Shown: positions 1-9,626 of the stretch, piece by piece
Layout of the letters: every line of letters begins with the position of its first letter
Numbering within the stretch: position 1 is the stretch's first letter
From: Prado023 sp963700475
Lineage (GTDB): Bacteria > Actinomycetota > Actinomycetes > S36-B12 > CAIYMF01
Reading direction: 5' to 3'
Assembly: GCA_963700475.1 (NCBI GenBank)
Contig: CAVOXR010000015.1
Location: 649,258-713,257, forward strand
DNA: 64,000 nucleotides
The notes under the pieces: generated by a model
Seen by the model: the letters and a program-made list of their open reading frames with translations, nothing else
Told to the model about the DNA's origin: nothing
Database searches by the model: none
Translations under genes and position numbers: made by a program

Positions 1-470
1 TGGCCAACGCGATCCTCAAGGCGCTGGGCCTGGACACCTACCAGTTCCTGCTCACCGAACCGTGGAACACCTTCTTCCTCATCGTCGTGATGATCTGGAT
101 CCAGGCCGGGTTCGCGATGACAGTGCTATCGGCGTCGATCAAGGCGATCCCCGATGACATCATCGAGGCTGCGAAGCTCGATGGAGTCTCCGGGATGCAG
201 ATGTTCCGTCACATCACCCTGCCCAGCATCCGCCCCGGGATGATCGTCGTCCTGACGACCATCGCCATCGGCACTCTGAAGGTCTTCGACATCGTCCGGA
301 CAATGACCGGCGGCCGTTTCAAGACAAGCGTGGTGGCCAACGAGTTCTACACGCAGGCATTCCGGTATGACAACGCCGGACTGGGTGCTGCCCTGGCCGT
401 GCTGCTCTTCATCCTCGTCATCCCGATCATCGCCTACAACATCTCGCAGCTCCGGAAGGCGGCGCACTGA
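1..470 (+). CDS. Sugar ABC transporter permease (MalF/UgpA type), 5'-truncated
   Basis: Inner-membrane permease of a carbohydrate ABC importer. Only the C-terminal part is present: the frame is open from base 3 and gives about 155 residues. The EAA cytoplasmic loop that docks on the ATPase is visible (EAAKLDGVSGMQMFRHITLP), followed by hydrophobic segments and a basic C-terminus. The stop TGA overlaps the next permease start by one base (TGATG), so the two subunits are translationally coupled. The binding protein and the rest of this gene should lie upstream of the window. The following family-1 glycosidase suggests a beta-glucoside or short oligosaccharide substrate, but that is inferred from context only. 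Confidence 0.9.
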   Translation, partial: ANAILKALGLDTYQFLLTEPWNTFFLIVVMIWIQAGFAMTVLSASIKAIPDDIIEAAKLDGVSGMQMFRHITLPSIRPGMIVVLTTIAIGTLKVFDIVRTMTGGRFKTSVVANEFYTQAFRYDNAGLGAALAVLLFILVIPIIAYNISQLRKAAH

Positions 471-1399
471 TGACGGCCCTGAATCCCGCCGCCCACACCA
501 TCCCTGAGGGCGAGGAGCTGGTCCCCACCGCCAAGGCTCCCAAGGCCACCGAGGCCAGCATCGCCCTGAGGCAGAAGTCGATCTGGGCCTCGCTGATCGC
601 TGCTGTGATCGCGATCCTGTGGACGATCCCGACCGTGGGCCTGCTGATCACCAGCTTCCGCCCGGCCGCAGACATCCGTAAGTCCGGCTGGTGGACGGTC
701 TGGCAGGATCCGTCGTTCACCCTGAACAACTACAAGCAGGCCCTCTTCGGCGGGACCACCGATCTCGCCTCCTACTTCGTGAACTCGCTGGTGATCACCA
801 TCCCTGCGGTGGTGATCCCGATCAGCATCGCCTGCATGGCTGCCTACGGCTTCGCCTGGATGAACTTCCGCGGGGCCAAGTTGCTCTTCGTCGCGGTCTT
901 CGCCCTCCAGATCGTCCCGATCCAGGTCACTCTGGTCCCGCTGCTGACCCTCTTCGTCGACGTGGGCATGGCCGGGACCTTCTGGCCCATCTGGATCGCG
1001 CACAGCATCTTCGCGCTCCCGCTGGCGATCTACCTGCTCCACAACTTCATGAACGAGCTGCCCAAGGAGCTGGTCGAGGCGGCCCGAGTCGACGGCGCTG
1101 GGCACCTGACCATCTTCTTCAAGATCATGATGCCGTTGATGGTCCCTGCGATCGCGGCGTTCGCGATCTTCCAGTTCCTGTGGGTGTGGAACGACCTCCT
1201 CGTCGGTCTGACGTTCGGGGCCAGCCCGGATGTGGCCCCCCTGACCGTCAGGGTGGCCGATCTGGCCGGCAACCGTGGGTCCCAGTGGCACCTGCTGTCC
1301 GCTGGTGCGTTCATCTCCATGGTCGTGCCGCTGATCGTGTTCCTGTCGTTCCAGCGCTTCTTCGTCCGCGGCCTGCTCGCTGGGTCGGTCAAGGGATAG
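470..1399 (+). CDS. Sugar ABC transporter permease (MalG/AglG type)
   Basis: Second membrane subunit of the carbohydrate importer, 309 residues, a normal length for the family. A cytoplasmic N-terminal tail of about 40 residues precedes six hydrophobic segments. The EAA loop reads EAARVDGAGHLTIFFKIMMP around residues 203-222. The ATG overlaps the upstream stop by one base. It lies four bases upstream of the glycosidase gene, so transporter and hydrolase probably form one operon. No ATPase gene is visible, so the importer may share an MsiK-like ATPase encoded elsewhere, as many actinomycete sugar importers do. Confidence 0.92.
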   Translation: MTALNPAAHTIPEGEELVPTAKAPKATEASIALRQKSIWASLIAAVIAILWTIPTVGLLITSFRPAADIRKSGWWTVWQDPSFTLNNYKQALFGGTTDLASYFVNSLVITIPAVVIPISIACMAAYGFAWMNFRGAKLLFVAVFALQIVPIQVTLVPLLTLFVDVGMAGTFWPIWIAHSIFALPLAIYLLHNFMNELPKELVEAARVDGAGHLTIFFKIMMPLMVPAIAAFAIFQFLWVWNDLLVGLTFGASPDVAPLTVRVADLAGNRGSQWHLLSAGAFISMVVPLIVFLSFQRFFVRGLLAGSVKG

Positions 1400-1402
1400 C
1401 CC

Positions 1403-2782
1403 GTGATCGATCTCATCACCGCCCTGCCGGAGGACTTCACGGTAGGGGTGGGTACCTCGGCATGGCAGGTTGAGGGCGCGACGGCCTCCCGGGGGCGGAC
1501 CATCTGGGACGACTTCGCGGCGGTCCCGGGCGCGATCTCCGACGGGAGCAGCGGCGATCCGGCCTGCGAGCATGTCGCACGGATGGAGGCCGACGTCGAG
1601 CTCCTCGGCTGGCTCGGCGTGGACGCCTATCGGTTCTCGATCGCGTGGGCGCGCGTGCAGCCCGGGGGCCGGGGGCCGATCTCGGTCGCCGGCCTGGACC
1701 ACTACGACCGGCTCTGCGACGCGCTGCTCGAGCAGGGGATCACCCCGCTGGTCACGCTCTACCACTGGGACCTGCCCAGTGAGCTGCAGGCGGCGGGTGG
1801 CTGGCTCAACCCAACCACAGGGGAGCTGTTCGGCGTGTACGCGAACGCCATGGCGTCGCGCCTGGGCGACCGGGTGGGATCCTGGGCGACGCTGAACGAG
1901 CCATGGTGCACCGCCTTCCTCGGCCACGCGGCAGGCATCCACGCCCCGGGGCGCAAGGCACCGGCGGAGTCCCTCGAGGTCGCCTACCGGTTGCTGGTAG
2001 CCCATGCCAGGGGGATGGAGGGGCTGCGTGCGGCTTCGGCGCGCAACGCAGGGATCGTGCTCAACCTGATGCCCACGTTCCCCGATGACCCCCATCGCGA
2101 CGATCCGGTGCTGCGGCAGGCGGCCCGGCACATCGACGGGCTGCAGAACCACCTGTGGCTCGATGCCCTCGCGGGGCGGGGGATCAACACCGACGTCGTG
2201 GCCAGCACCGCCGGGATCACTGACTGGTCCTTCGTGACCAGCGCCGACGAGACGGCGATCGGCGCCCCGCTGGACTGGCTGGGTGTCAACTACTACACGG
2301 TGCAGCGACTGGTCCCGTTCGATGAGTTCGCCGAGCGGGCCGTCGCCCAGGACGTCTCGGCGCATCCAGGGTGCCCGCCCGTGCACTTCGCGCCCCGAGA
2401 GCCGCTGACCACGATGGGCTGGGAGATCAACGCCGACGGGCTGGGGACGACGCTGCGCAAGACCGCCGAAGCCGTCCCCGGTGTCCCGCTGTGGGTGGGG
2501 GAGAACGGCATGGCCTGCCCCGACGTGGTGGTGGACGGGGAGTGCCACGACCCGGACCGGGTCAGCTACCTGAGGGATCACCTCGAGCAGGTCGTGGCAG
2601 CCCGAGCCGAGGGCGTGGACGTCCGCGGGTACCTCGCGTGGTCGCTGTTCGACAACATCGAGTGGGCCGAGGGCTGGCGGCAGCGATTCGGGATCGTGCA
2701 CGTCGACAAGGACACCCAGGTGCGCACGCCCAAGGCCAGCGCCCACTGGCTTCGCGAGCTGCAGCAGCAGCGACGCAGCTGA
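1403..2782 (+). CDS. Glycoside hydrolase family 1 beta-glucosidase
   Basis: Cytoplasmic retaining beta-glucosidase of 459 residues, the usual family-1 size. The acid/base glutamate lies in TLNEP (E166) and the nucleophile in WVGENGM (E367). The family N-terminal signature GTSAWQVEGA is also present. There is no signal peptide, which fits hydrolysis of sugars imported by the two permeases encoded just upstream. The start is GTG four bases after the permease stop. The gene ends three bases before the end of the convergent glgX, leaving no room for a terminator between them. The exact substrate (cellobiose, another beta-glucoside or a galactoside) cannot be read from sequence. Confidence 0.93.
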   Translation: MIDLITALPEDFTVGVGTSAWQVEGATASRGRTIWDDFAAVPGAISDGSSGDPACEHVARMEADVELLGWLGVDAYRFSIAWARVQPGGRGPISVAGLDHYDRLCDALLEQGITPLVTLYHWDLPSELQAAGGWLNPTTGELFGVYANAMASRLGDRVGSWATLNEPWCTAFLGHAAGIHAPGRKAPAESLEVAYRLLVAHARGMEGLRAASARNAGIVLNLMPTFPDDPHRDDPVLRQAARHIDGLQNHLWLDALAGRGINTDVVASTAGITDWSFVTSADETAIGAPLDWLGVNYYTVQRLVPFDEFAERAVAQDVSAHPGCPPVHFAPREPLTTMGWEINADGLGTTLRKTAEAVPGVPLWVGENGMACPDVVVDGECHDPDRVSYLRDHLEQVVAARAEGVDVRGYLAWSLFDNIEWAEGWRQRFGIVHVDKDTQVRTPKASAHWLRELQQQRRS

Positions 2783-2785
2783 GCC

Positions 2786-4972
2786 TCAGCGGGTGACGAT
2801 CCTCAGCAGCTTGGCGCTGAACGGCGGCATGGGCAGTGCCGTTCCGTGCGTGCGGGTATGGCCGAACTCGCCTGCGAAGCCGCCGACCGTGTCGACGACC
2901 ACCTGGTAGTCGGTCCCGAACGGCTCGCCGGGCAACAGGAACGTGCCGGAATGACCGCTGCCGTTGAGCACGAGGAGGAACGGGTCGTCGGACAGCTTCT
3001 CGCCCCGGGGGCCGCGCGACTGCAGCTCGCCGGAGAGGTACATGCCGATCATCCGGTTGTCGCTGAAGTGCCAGTCGACCTCGGTGAACTCCCGCCCGTC
3101 GCCGCGAAGCCATGCGAGGTCCTTGGCGCGGCCTGCGTCCGGGGCGGTGCCCTCGAAGTAGTACGGCCGCGCGAAGACCGGGTGGCTGCGGCGCAGGTGG
3201 ATCACACCGGCCGTGAAGGCGAACAGGTCTCGCTGCCAGGCCTCGAGGTCCCAGTCCACCCAGGAGATCTCGTTGTCCTGGCAGTACGCGTTGTTGTTCC
3301 CGCCCTGGGTACGGCCCATCTCGTCGCCCGCGGTGAGCATCGGAACCCCGGTGCTCAGCAGCAGCATCGTCAGCAGGTTGCGGACCTGGCGCTGGCGCAG
3401 GGCGTTGATGTCCGGGTCCTCGGTCTCGCCCTCGACACCGTGGTTCCACGAGCGGTTGTTGTCCGAGCCGTCGCGGTTGTGCTCCTTGTTGAACAGGTTG
3501 TGCTTGTGCGAGTAGGTCGTGAGATCGCGCAGGGTGAAGCCGTCGTGCGCGGTCACGAAGTTGATGGAGGCGTACGGCGCGCGACCCTCGCTGGCGTACA
3601 GGTCGGCCGAGCCGGTCAGGCGCCACCCGAGCTCCGACAGCGATCCGTACCCTCGCCAGTAGTCGCGCGTGCAGTCGCGGAACTTGTCGTTCCACTCGGT
3701 CCACAGCGGCGGGAACTCCCCGACCTGGTAGCCACCGGCCCCGATGTCCCACGGCTCGGCGATCAGCTTGGTCGTCCGTAGCACGGGATCCTGCTGGATG
3801 GTCGACATGAACGCGCCCAGCATGTCCACGTCATGGAACGAGCGGGCCAGGGCGCTGGCGAGGTCGAACCTGAAGCCGTCGACGTGCATCTCCGTGACCC
3901 AGTACCGCAACGAGTCCATGATCAGCTGCAGGACGTGGGGCTGGGCGGCGTCGGGGGTGTTGCCGCAGCCCGTGTAGTCCGCGTAGTGCCGACCGTGGCT
4001 CAGCCGGTAGTAGCCCTCGTTGTCGATCCCGCGGAAGTTCAGCGTCGGGCCCTGCTCATTGCCCTCCGCGGTGTGGTTGTAGACGACGTCGAGGATCACC
4101 TCGAGACCGGCGGCGTGCAGCGCCCGAACCATCTCCTTGAACTCGGTGACCTGCTGACCGCGGGTCCCGGACGCGCTGTAGGCGGCGTGCGGTGCGAAGA
4201 ATCCCAGGGTGTTGTAGCCCCAGTAGTTGGTCAGGCCGTGCGAGAGGACGTGGTCCTCGCTGATGAAGTGGTGGATCGGGAGCAGCTCCACGGCCGTGAC
4301 GCCCAGCTGGGTGAGGTGCTCGATCACTGCCGGGTGGGCGAGCCCGGCGTAGGTGCCGCGCAGCTCCGAGGGGACCTCCGGATGGAGCATCGTGAGGCCC
4401 TTGAGGTGGGCCTCGTAGATCACGGTCTGGGTCCATGGGGTGTTCGGCCGGGAGTCGCCGCGCCAGTCGAAGTCGTCGTCGGCCACCACCACGCACCGGG
4501 GCACATAGGGCGCCGAGTCGCGGTCGTCGCGGACGGTGTCGTCGTGGCCCACATGCCCTCGGGTGGCCGGGTGTGGGATGTACTCGCCCTCGATCGCACG
4601 GGCGTAGGGGTCCATCAGCAGCTTTGCGCTGTTCCAGCGATCCCCGCGCCAGGGGTCCCACGGACCGTGGACGCGGAACCCGTAGCGGTCGCCGGCCTTC
4701 ATCCCGGGCACATAGCCGTGGAAGGTGTGGAAGGTGGTCTCGCTCAGCGCGATCCGACGCTCGCGACCGTCGTCGTCGAAGAGACACAGGTCGACGGCGT
4801 GCGCACCCTCGGACCACACAGCGACGTTGGCACCCTCGGCGTCGAGGGTGACGCCCAGGGGGTTCCAGGTGCCGGGCCAGGCATCGGGCAGCTGCTCGGC
4901 GGCCAGCAGCACGGGAGTCGATGCGACTCCATCCACGACGGCCCCGCCGAGCCCCTCCACTGCCCCATGCAC
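2786..4972 (-). CDS. glgX: Glycogen debranching enzyme GlgX
   Basis: Family GH13 isoamylase-type enzyme that hydrolyses alpha-1,6 branches left by glycogen phosphorylase. The 728-residue protein has an N-terminal carbohydrate-binding region (about 30-130). The catalytic barrel carries the nucleophile in DGFRFD (D370), the acid/base in LIAEPWD (E406) and the transition-state aspartate in TAHDGFT. The GTG at 4972 was chosen because a TACCCT box ends six bases before it, the leaderless pattern used by many genes here. Longer in-frame starts exist but would cross into the divergent hydratase gene. It converges tail-to-tail with the beta-glucosidase. Confidence 0.9.
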   Translation of the reverse strand: MHGAVEGLGGAVVDGVASTPVLLAAEQLPDAWPGTWNPLGVTLDAEGANVAVWSEGAHAVDLCLFDDDGRERRIALSETTFHTFHGYVPGMKAGDRYGFRVHGPWDPWRGDRWNSAKLLMDPYARAIEGEYIPHPATRGHVGHDDTVRDDRDSAPYVPRCVVVADDDFDWRGDSRPNTPWTQTVIYEAHLKGLTMLHPEVPSELRGTYAGLAHPAVIEHLTQLGVTAVELLPIHHFISEDHVLSHGLTNYWGYNTLGFFAPHAAYSASGTRGQQVTEFKEMVRALHAAGLEVILDVVYNHTAEGNEQGPTLNFRGIDNEGYYRLSHGRHYADYTGCGNTPDAAQPHVLQLIMDSLRYWVTEMHVDGFRFDLASALARSFHDVDMLGAFMSTIQQDPVLRTTKLIAEPWDIGAGGYQVGEFPPLWTEWNDKFRDCTRDYWRGYGSLSELGWRLTGSADLYASEGRAPYASINFVTAHDGFTLRDLTTYSHKHNLFNKEHNRDGSDNNRSWNHGVEGETEDPDINALRQRQVRNLLTMLLLSTGVPMLTAGDEMGRTQGGNNNAYCQDNEISWVDWDLEAWQRDLFAFTAGVIHLRRSHPVFARPYYFEGTAPDAGRAKDLAWLRGDGREFTEVDWHFSDNRMIGMYLSGELQSRGPRGEKLSDDPFLLVLNGSGHSGTFLLPGEPFGTDYQVVVDTVGGFAGEFGHTRTHGTALPMPPFSAKLLRIVTR

Positions 4973-4978
4973 GCGCCA

Positions 4979-4984
4979 AGGGTA
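4979..4984 (-). promoter_or_regulatory. -10 box of glgX, leaderless type
   Basis: On the minus strand TACCCT is followed by six bases and then the GTG start of glgX. Transcription would begin at or next to the start codon. No ribosome-binding site is present, which is expected for a leaderless mRNA. Confidence 0.55.
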
Positions 4985-5034
4985 CCCGCGGTTGCACGTC
5001 CGGGCCCGTTGCCGTGCCGCCTGCGTCCTCTGGC

Positions 5035-5040
5035 TAGGCT
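5035..5040 (+). promoter_or_regulatory. -10 box upstream of the enoyl-CoA hydratase gene
   Basis: TAGGCT, 38 bases before the ATG at 5079. A leader of about 30 bases would remain, carrying the ribosome-binding site GAAGGAG. The box faces away from the glgX promoter, so 4973-5078 is a divergent promoter region. Confidence 0.45.
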
Positions 5041-5078
5041 CGAACGTGCCCAGATGAGATCCGACGAAGGAGTCCCCC

Positions 5079-5879
5079 ATGTCCGCTGACGTTGTCGTCC
5101 AGGGTGAGCTCACCCGCGTGGAGCTCTGGGGCGGGGTCGCGACGCTGCGCCTGGACCGCCCACCCGTCAACGCCCTGAACCTGGCGATGCAGGAGGAGAT
5201 CCTGGCAGCGGCGCGCTGGCTCGCGCGGTCCGAGGAGGTGCGCGCGGTCGTCATCTACGGTGGCCCCAAGATGTTCGCCGCCGGGGCGGACATCAAGGAG
5301 ATGGCGGCCATGACCTACCAGGACATGGCCAGTGCCTCGCACCTGCTCCAGGAGTCGTTCAACGCCGTCGCGGGCCTGCCCATGCCGGTCGTGGCGGCCG
5401 TGACCGGGTTTGCCCTCGGCGGCGGATGCGAGCTCGCGCTGTGCGCCGACCTTCGGGTCGTGGGGGAGCGGGCCAAGCTCGGCCAGCCCGAAGTGCTCCT
5501 CGGCGTCATCCCGGGACTGGGCGGCTCCCAACGGCTTCCGCGGCTGATCGGCCCATCGCGTGCGAAGGACATGATCCTGACCGGCCGGTACGTCGGGGCG
5601 CAGGAGGCCAAGGAGTTCGGGCTCGCTGATCGGGTGGTCGCCGATGACGCTGTGTACGACGAGGCCCTGGCACTGGCGCAGCAGTTCGCGACGGGCGCCC
5701 CGCTGGCCCTGGCCGCCGCCAAGCGTGCGGTCAACCAGGGCCTCGAGGTGGACATCGCCACCGGCTGCCAGATCGAGCGGCTGGAGTTCGCTGGGCTCTT
5801 CGCCTCCGACGACCGCCGGATCGGGATGGAGTCCTTCCTGGCCGAGGGCGCGGGCAAGGCGACCTTCACCGGCCGCTGA
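5079..5879 (+). CDS. Enoyl-CoA hydratase/isomerase family protein
   Basis: Crotonase-fold protein of 266 residues, predicted to hydrate 2-enoyl-CoA in fatty-acid beta-oxidation. The oxyanion-hole regions GADIKEMA and GFALGGGCELALCADL are clear. Both catalytic glutamates expected of a true hydratase appear, one in GGGCEL and one in GQPEVLLGVIPG. A good ribosome-binding site (GAAGGAG) sits before the ATG. The gene stands alone between divergent glgX and the NAD(P)-binding protein gene. Crotonase members vary in substrate, so short- or medium-chain enoyl-CoA hydratase is the best call but not proven. Confidence 0.88.
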   Translation: MSADVVVQGELTRVELWGGVATLRLDRPPVNALNLAMQEEILAAARWLARSEEVRAVVIYGGPKMFAAGADIKEMAAMTYQDMASASHLLQESFNAVAGLPMPVVAAVTGFALGGGCELALCADLRVVGERAKLGQPEVLLGVIPGLGGSQRLPRLIGPSRAKDMILTGRYVGAQEAKEFGLADRVVADDAVYDEALALAQQFATGAPLALAAAKRAVNQGLEVDIATGCQIERLEFAGLFASDDRRIGMESFLAEGAGKATFTGR

Positions 5880-5977
5880 GTCGACGGGCACAGCGCCGGC
5901 CAGGCGATGTCGAGCGGCCGTTCGCGCCGCATGCAGGGCGTGATGGGATGGGCGCCCACTCATAGGAGGCAATCGCG

Positions 5978-6589
5978 ATGAAGCTGACGGTGTTCGGTGC
6001 CGCTGGGGGCACTGGCAAGCACGTCGTGGAGGAGTCGCTGGCGGCCGGCCATGAGGTGACGGTGCTGGTGCGGGACCCGCTGAAGCTGGGCGCTGTCGAT
6101 CCCCGGGTGACCGTCGAGATCGGCGACGCCCGGGATCCCGAGGTGGTCGCCCGTGCTGTCGCCGGCGCGCAGGGCGTCATCAGCACGATCGGGGGCCACG
6201 GCATGGGGCGCTCGACCGCGATCACCGACGCGATGACCACAATCGTCGCCGGAACGCCGGCCGGCACCCGCCTGCTCGCCGTGAGCACGGTCGGGGCGGG
6301 CGACTCGGCGTCGCAGTTCCCGCGGGCTGTGCGTATGACGGTGGGAGTCCTGCTCCGGAATGCGATCGCCGATCACGACGGCCAGGAGCGCGCGATCATG
6401 GCCAGTGACCTCGACTGGACGATCGCCCGCTGCGTGGGGCTGACCGACCAGCCGGCGACCGGCGAGGTCCACGTCCTGACCGAGGGCAGGGTGGGCGGCT
6501 CCCGGATCGCCCGCGCCGATGTGGCGCGTTGGCTGGTGGCGAACCTCGACGACGCCACCTACTCCCGACGGGCGGTCTCCCTCTGGTGA
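5978..6589 (+). CDS. NAD(P)-binding Rossmann protein (NmrA/SDR-like)
   Basis: Small 203-residue protein of the atypical short-chain dehydrogenase type. The N-terminal dinucleotide-binding loop reads GAAGGTGKH, followed by a strand ending in VRD and an acidic GDARD turn. There is no classical YxxxK catalytic pair, so it may act as an NAD(P)-dependent sensor, epimerase-like enzyme or biliverdin reductase-like enzyme. An AGGAGG ribosome-binding site precedes the ATG. The neighbours do not suggest a pathway and the substrate is unknown. Confidence 0.75.
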   Translation: MKLTVFGAAGGTGKHVVEESLAAGHEVTVLVRDPLKLGAVDPRVTVEIGDARDPEVVARAVAGAQGVISTIGGHGMGRSTAITDAMTTIVAGTPAGTRLLAVSTVGAGDSASQFPRAVRMTVGVLLRNAIADHDGQERAIMASDLDWTIARCVGLTDQPATGEVHVLTEGRVGGSRIARADVARWLVANLDDATYSRRAVSLW

Positions 6590-6640
6590 CCGCAGGACCG
6601 AGCCGGTCCGATCGGACCCTGCTCAGCCTCGGGCCCTCAC

Positions 6641-6646
6641 TATCCT
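6641..6646 (+). promoter_or_regulatory. -10 box of the histidine kinase gene, leaderless type
   Basis: TATCCT, then seven bases, then the ATG at 6654. This supports that start over longer in-frame starts and implies a leaderless mRNA for the kinase-regulator pair. Confidence 0.55.
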
Positions 6647-6653
6647 GCTGACC

Positions 6654-9000
6654 ATGCGGTCAAGGGACGTCCGGCCCCCCGGGATGGCCGTGCGATCCGT
6701 TGAATCGGCCCTGCGACGTTTCGCGACCGTGTTGGTGCCGGCCTGGGCCGGTGTCATTGCGGCTGCCAGCCTTGCGCAGCCCGCACAGCCCGCGGCGCTC
6801 CCGTGGATGTGCCTCGTCCTGCTCGGTGCTGGCTACGGCGCATTCGTGACGAGCCAACGCAGCCACCCCTGGTACCTGTTGGCCCCCATGTCCCTGGGAG
6901 CGTTGGCGGTTGCGGAGTTCGGGGCGATCAGTCGAGGGCTGGCGGGGTACCCCATGCTGGCGCTCTGGTTGAACCTGGCCACCCTGACCCTGGGCATCCT
7001 CCTGCCGATGCGCCATGCCGCATTGGGCTCCCTGACGCTGGTCGCGCTGTCCATGGCCCTCGTGTGGCAGGACCAGGCAAATGACGTCCTTCCACTCGAC
7101 CGGTCGGCGCTTCTCTCGGTGGGCACGATCGCCCTGGCCTTGGGGATGCTGGTCGCGGTCCCGGCAGGGATGTTGCGTCGCACAGCCGAGGACAGTGACT
7201 CCCTGGCCGCCGCGGGTGCCGCCGCGGCGGTGGACGCGGCAATCCTCGACGGTCGGCGCGGGGAGCTGCGCCGGGTCCAGCGCATCCTGCATGACACGGT
7301 CATGAACACGCTGGGGGCGGTGGCCCGCTGGGACGCCTCGGACCCGGCCCAGGTGGCGACGCGGTGCGCCGCCGACCTGGCGATTCTCCGGCGAGCTGAC
7401 GTCGCGGGCAAGGAGGATCCCGGCGTCCTGCTCGAATCCTTGGGACGTCGGGCGAATCTCCTCGGGGTAGCCATGGACCTGCTCGCCCCCGATCCCGGCC
7501 CAGCCCTTCCTCCGGGGGTTGCGGCGGCGCTCGAGGGGGCCGCCTGGGAGACGCTGAACAACATCTCCAAGCACGTGCGCGACAGGCGGGCCTTCGTGGA
7601 CTGGTCCTGGGACGGCCGCAACGGGCGCTTGCGGATGACGGATGCAGGACCGGGGGTCGACGGACTGTCGTGGACCCGGGGAGGTACGGAGTCGATCGTT
7701 CGTCGCTGCTCGGAGGCCGGCATCAGAGCGCAGATCCGTTCTGCCGCGGGGTCGGGAACGGTGGTGGACCTGGAATGGACCAGGGACTCCGGTCCATCGG
7801 GCGACGAGGTGGGGGTCCACGGAGCCGCGAGGCTGCCCGAGCAGCCACTCCAGCACCTGTTCGCCGAGACCGTGGTCAGGGTGTGCCTCGTCGTGGCCGT
7901 CGTCGGGGTGATCGCGACCGTCTCGCTGCCCGGAGCCACCGTGCGCAGCTCGAGCCTCCTGGGGGTCCTGGCCGTGGTGACGCTGGGAGGTGGCGCGTGG
8001 GCTGTTCAGCGCGGTCGCGCGACATGGCGGATGCCCGGCGGGCTCTACCCGATCCTCGCTCTGCTCGGCACCTGGTTCACCGGATTCGGGCTCGAGGGGT
8101 GCTCCCGAGTCGGCTCGTGGTGGTGGGGCTCGCTGGTCGGGATCTCGGTCTGTGTTGCGGCCATCCTGATGGACGGCCGCAAGCATGTCGCCCTCGCAGC
8201 GTCGGCGGGATTCGCCGCCGGCAACGCGCTTGTGGCGCTGGGCCTGGGTCCCGGGGCGGCGGCCTGCCGTCCGGACGTGGTCGTCGACACGTTCGTGGCG
8301 TTGGCTGGACTCGCCGGGCTCTGGGCCTTCCGGCGCCAACTCATCAGCACCTGGGAGCTGGCCAGCGAGCAGCAGGCGATGCTGGCCAGGGAGCAGTCGA
8401 GGGCAGCGGCCGCTGTCGAGGCGATCCGGGCCCGACAGGCGATGCTGGGCCTTGCCCGATCAGTCGCGGAACCGGTCCTGGTCGGTCTCGCCGAGGGAGA
8501 GCTTGACCCTTCGGACCCCACGACCCGTGCCCGGGCGGCCCGCGCTGAGGGAATCCTTCGGGCTCTTGCCGCCGTACCGATCGCGGACAGCGGGGGAGCG
8601 GGCCAGGCGCTGACGCGGCTCGTGCTGTCAGCCCACGATCGAGGGCTCGATCTGACGCTCTCACTCAGTGCTGATCTGGACCAGAGCCCGGACACCGTGC
8701 TTGAAGGGGCAGGAATGCTGGACCGGGCCCTGGGCAGCTGTCCGGCGGGGAGCGCGGTCCAGGTGACCGTCCTGCAGGCAGACCCCGGGATGCAGTGCCT
8801 TCTCCTGATCGATCCCGGAACCTCGCTCCACACGGAGGGCAGGCCGCCGACCATGGCCGCTGTCCCGCTCGGACGGGGACTCCGGCGCAATCGACGAGTC
8901 GACAGGCCTTCTCCCTCGAACGCTGGCGGCCGAGGGCTGGACCGTCACCCGGGCCGGCGATGAGATCCTTGCCGAGACGACATGGAGGGGTCCGTCATGA
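6654..9000 (+). CDS. Membrane histidine kinase with a second pseudo-kinase module (likely one frameshift)
   Basis: Sensor kinase of the HisKA_3 (NarL partner) type. Residues 1-175 hold about six membrane segments. The phosphoacceptor is H213 in RILHDTVMNTL, the ATP-binding N-box is ETLNNISKH (about 299-307) and the G-box is DAGPG. A second set of about six membrane segments follows (405-560), then a helical region and a degenerate kinase-like domain with no histidine. The frame as written stops at 8961-8963. Dropping one G at 8871-8872 gives a natural C-terminus (AEGWTVTRAGDEI...) ending in a TGA that overlaps the regulator's ATG as ATGA. The corrected length is 781 residues. The stimulus is unknown. 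Confidence 0.8.
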
Positions 9001-9614
9001 GGGTTGCCATCATCGACGACCATGCCTTGGTCCGCAGTGGACTGGCGGGCGTGGTGGAGCGCGACCTGGGGGCGACCGTCGTCCACGAGGGAGTCGATCC
9101 GGAGGCGATCCTCGACCTGGAGCCGCTTCCCGACATCCTGCTCCTCGACCTCGACCTGGGCCTGGGGGTGGCCGACCCCGTGCTCGCCGGACGGATCCAG
9201 GCGGCGGGGTGCCGGGTCCTCGTGGTGTCGGCGCTGGCCGACGCACGCTCCGTGACAGCCATGCTCGATGCCGGTGTCTCGGGGTTCGTGAGCAAGCGGG
9301 AGCCTCCCGAGACGCTGGTGGAGGCGATCACCGAGGTGATGAACGACGGGACGTGGACGAGTCCAGAAGTGGCCGCACTGGTGCTCACCGGTCCGCGACG
9401 CCCGGCGCTCTCGGCGGTCCAGGAGCGGGTGCTCACCCTCTATGCGTCGGGCATGAAGCTCGACAGCGTGGCGCGTGTTGTGGGGATCAGCCCGGGCACG
9501 GCCGCCACCCACCTGAAGCGGGCCCGAGCCAAGTACGCGGTGGTCGGCAGGGACACGTCCAGCAGGGTGGACCTGTACCGGGAGGCCGTGCGCGATGGCC
9601 TCATCCGCGACTAG
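8997..9614 (+). CDS. LuxR/NarL-family response regulator
   Basis: DNA-binding response regulator of 205 residues paired with the preceding kinase. The receiver domain has the acidic pair in IIDDH, phosphoacceptor D51 in LLLDLD and a conserved lysine in VSKRE. The C-terminal helix-turn-helix covers about 140-185 (LSAVQERVLTLYASGMKLDS...). The ATG at 8997 overlaps the corrected kinase stop. A 13-residue upstream extension is possible from 8982 but spoils the receiver start. Target genes are not identifiable here. A strong hairpin follows the gene. Confidence 0.9.
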   Translation: MRVAIIDDHALVRSGLAGVVERDLGATVVHEGVDPEAILDLEPLPDILLLDLDLGLGVADPVLAGRIQAAGCRVLVVSALADARSVTAMLDAGVSGFVSKREPPETLVEAITEVMNDGTWTSPEVAALVLTGPRRPALSAVQERVLTLYASGMKLDSVARVVGISPGTAATHLKRARAKYAVVGRDTSSRVDLYREAVRDGLIRD

Positions 9615-9626
9615 CCCGGGCACGGG

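Noticed and set aside
434..2746. Long open frame on the minus strand opposite the permease and glycosidase genes
   Set aside because: Composition is that of a GC-rich shadow frame (many Arg, Gly, Asp, His); the plus-strand genes have clear family motifs.
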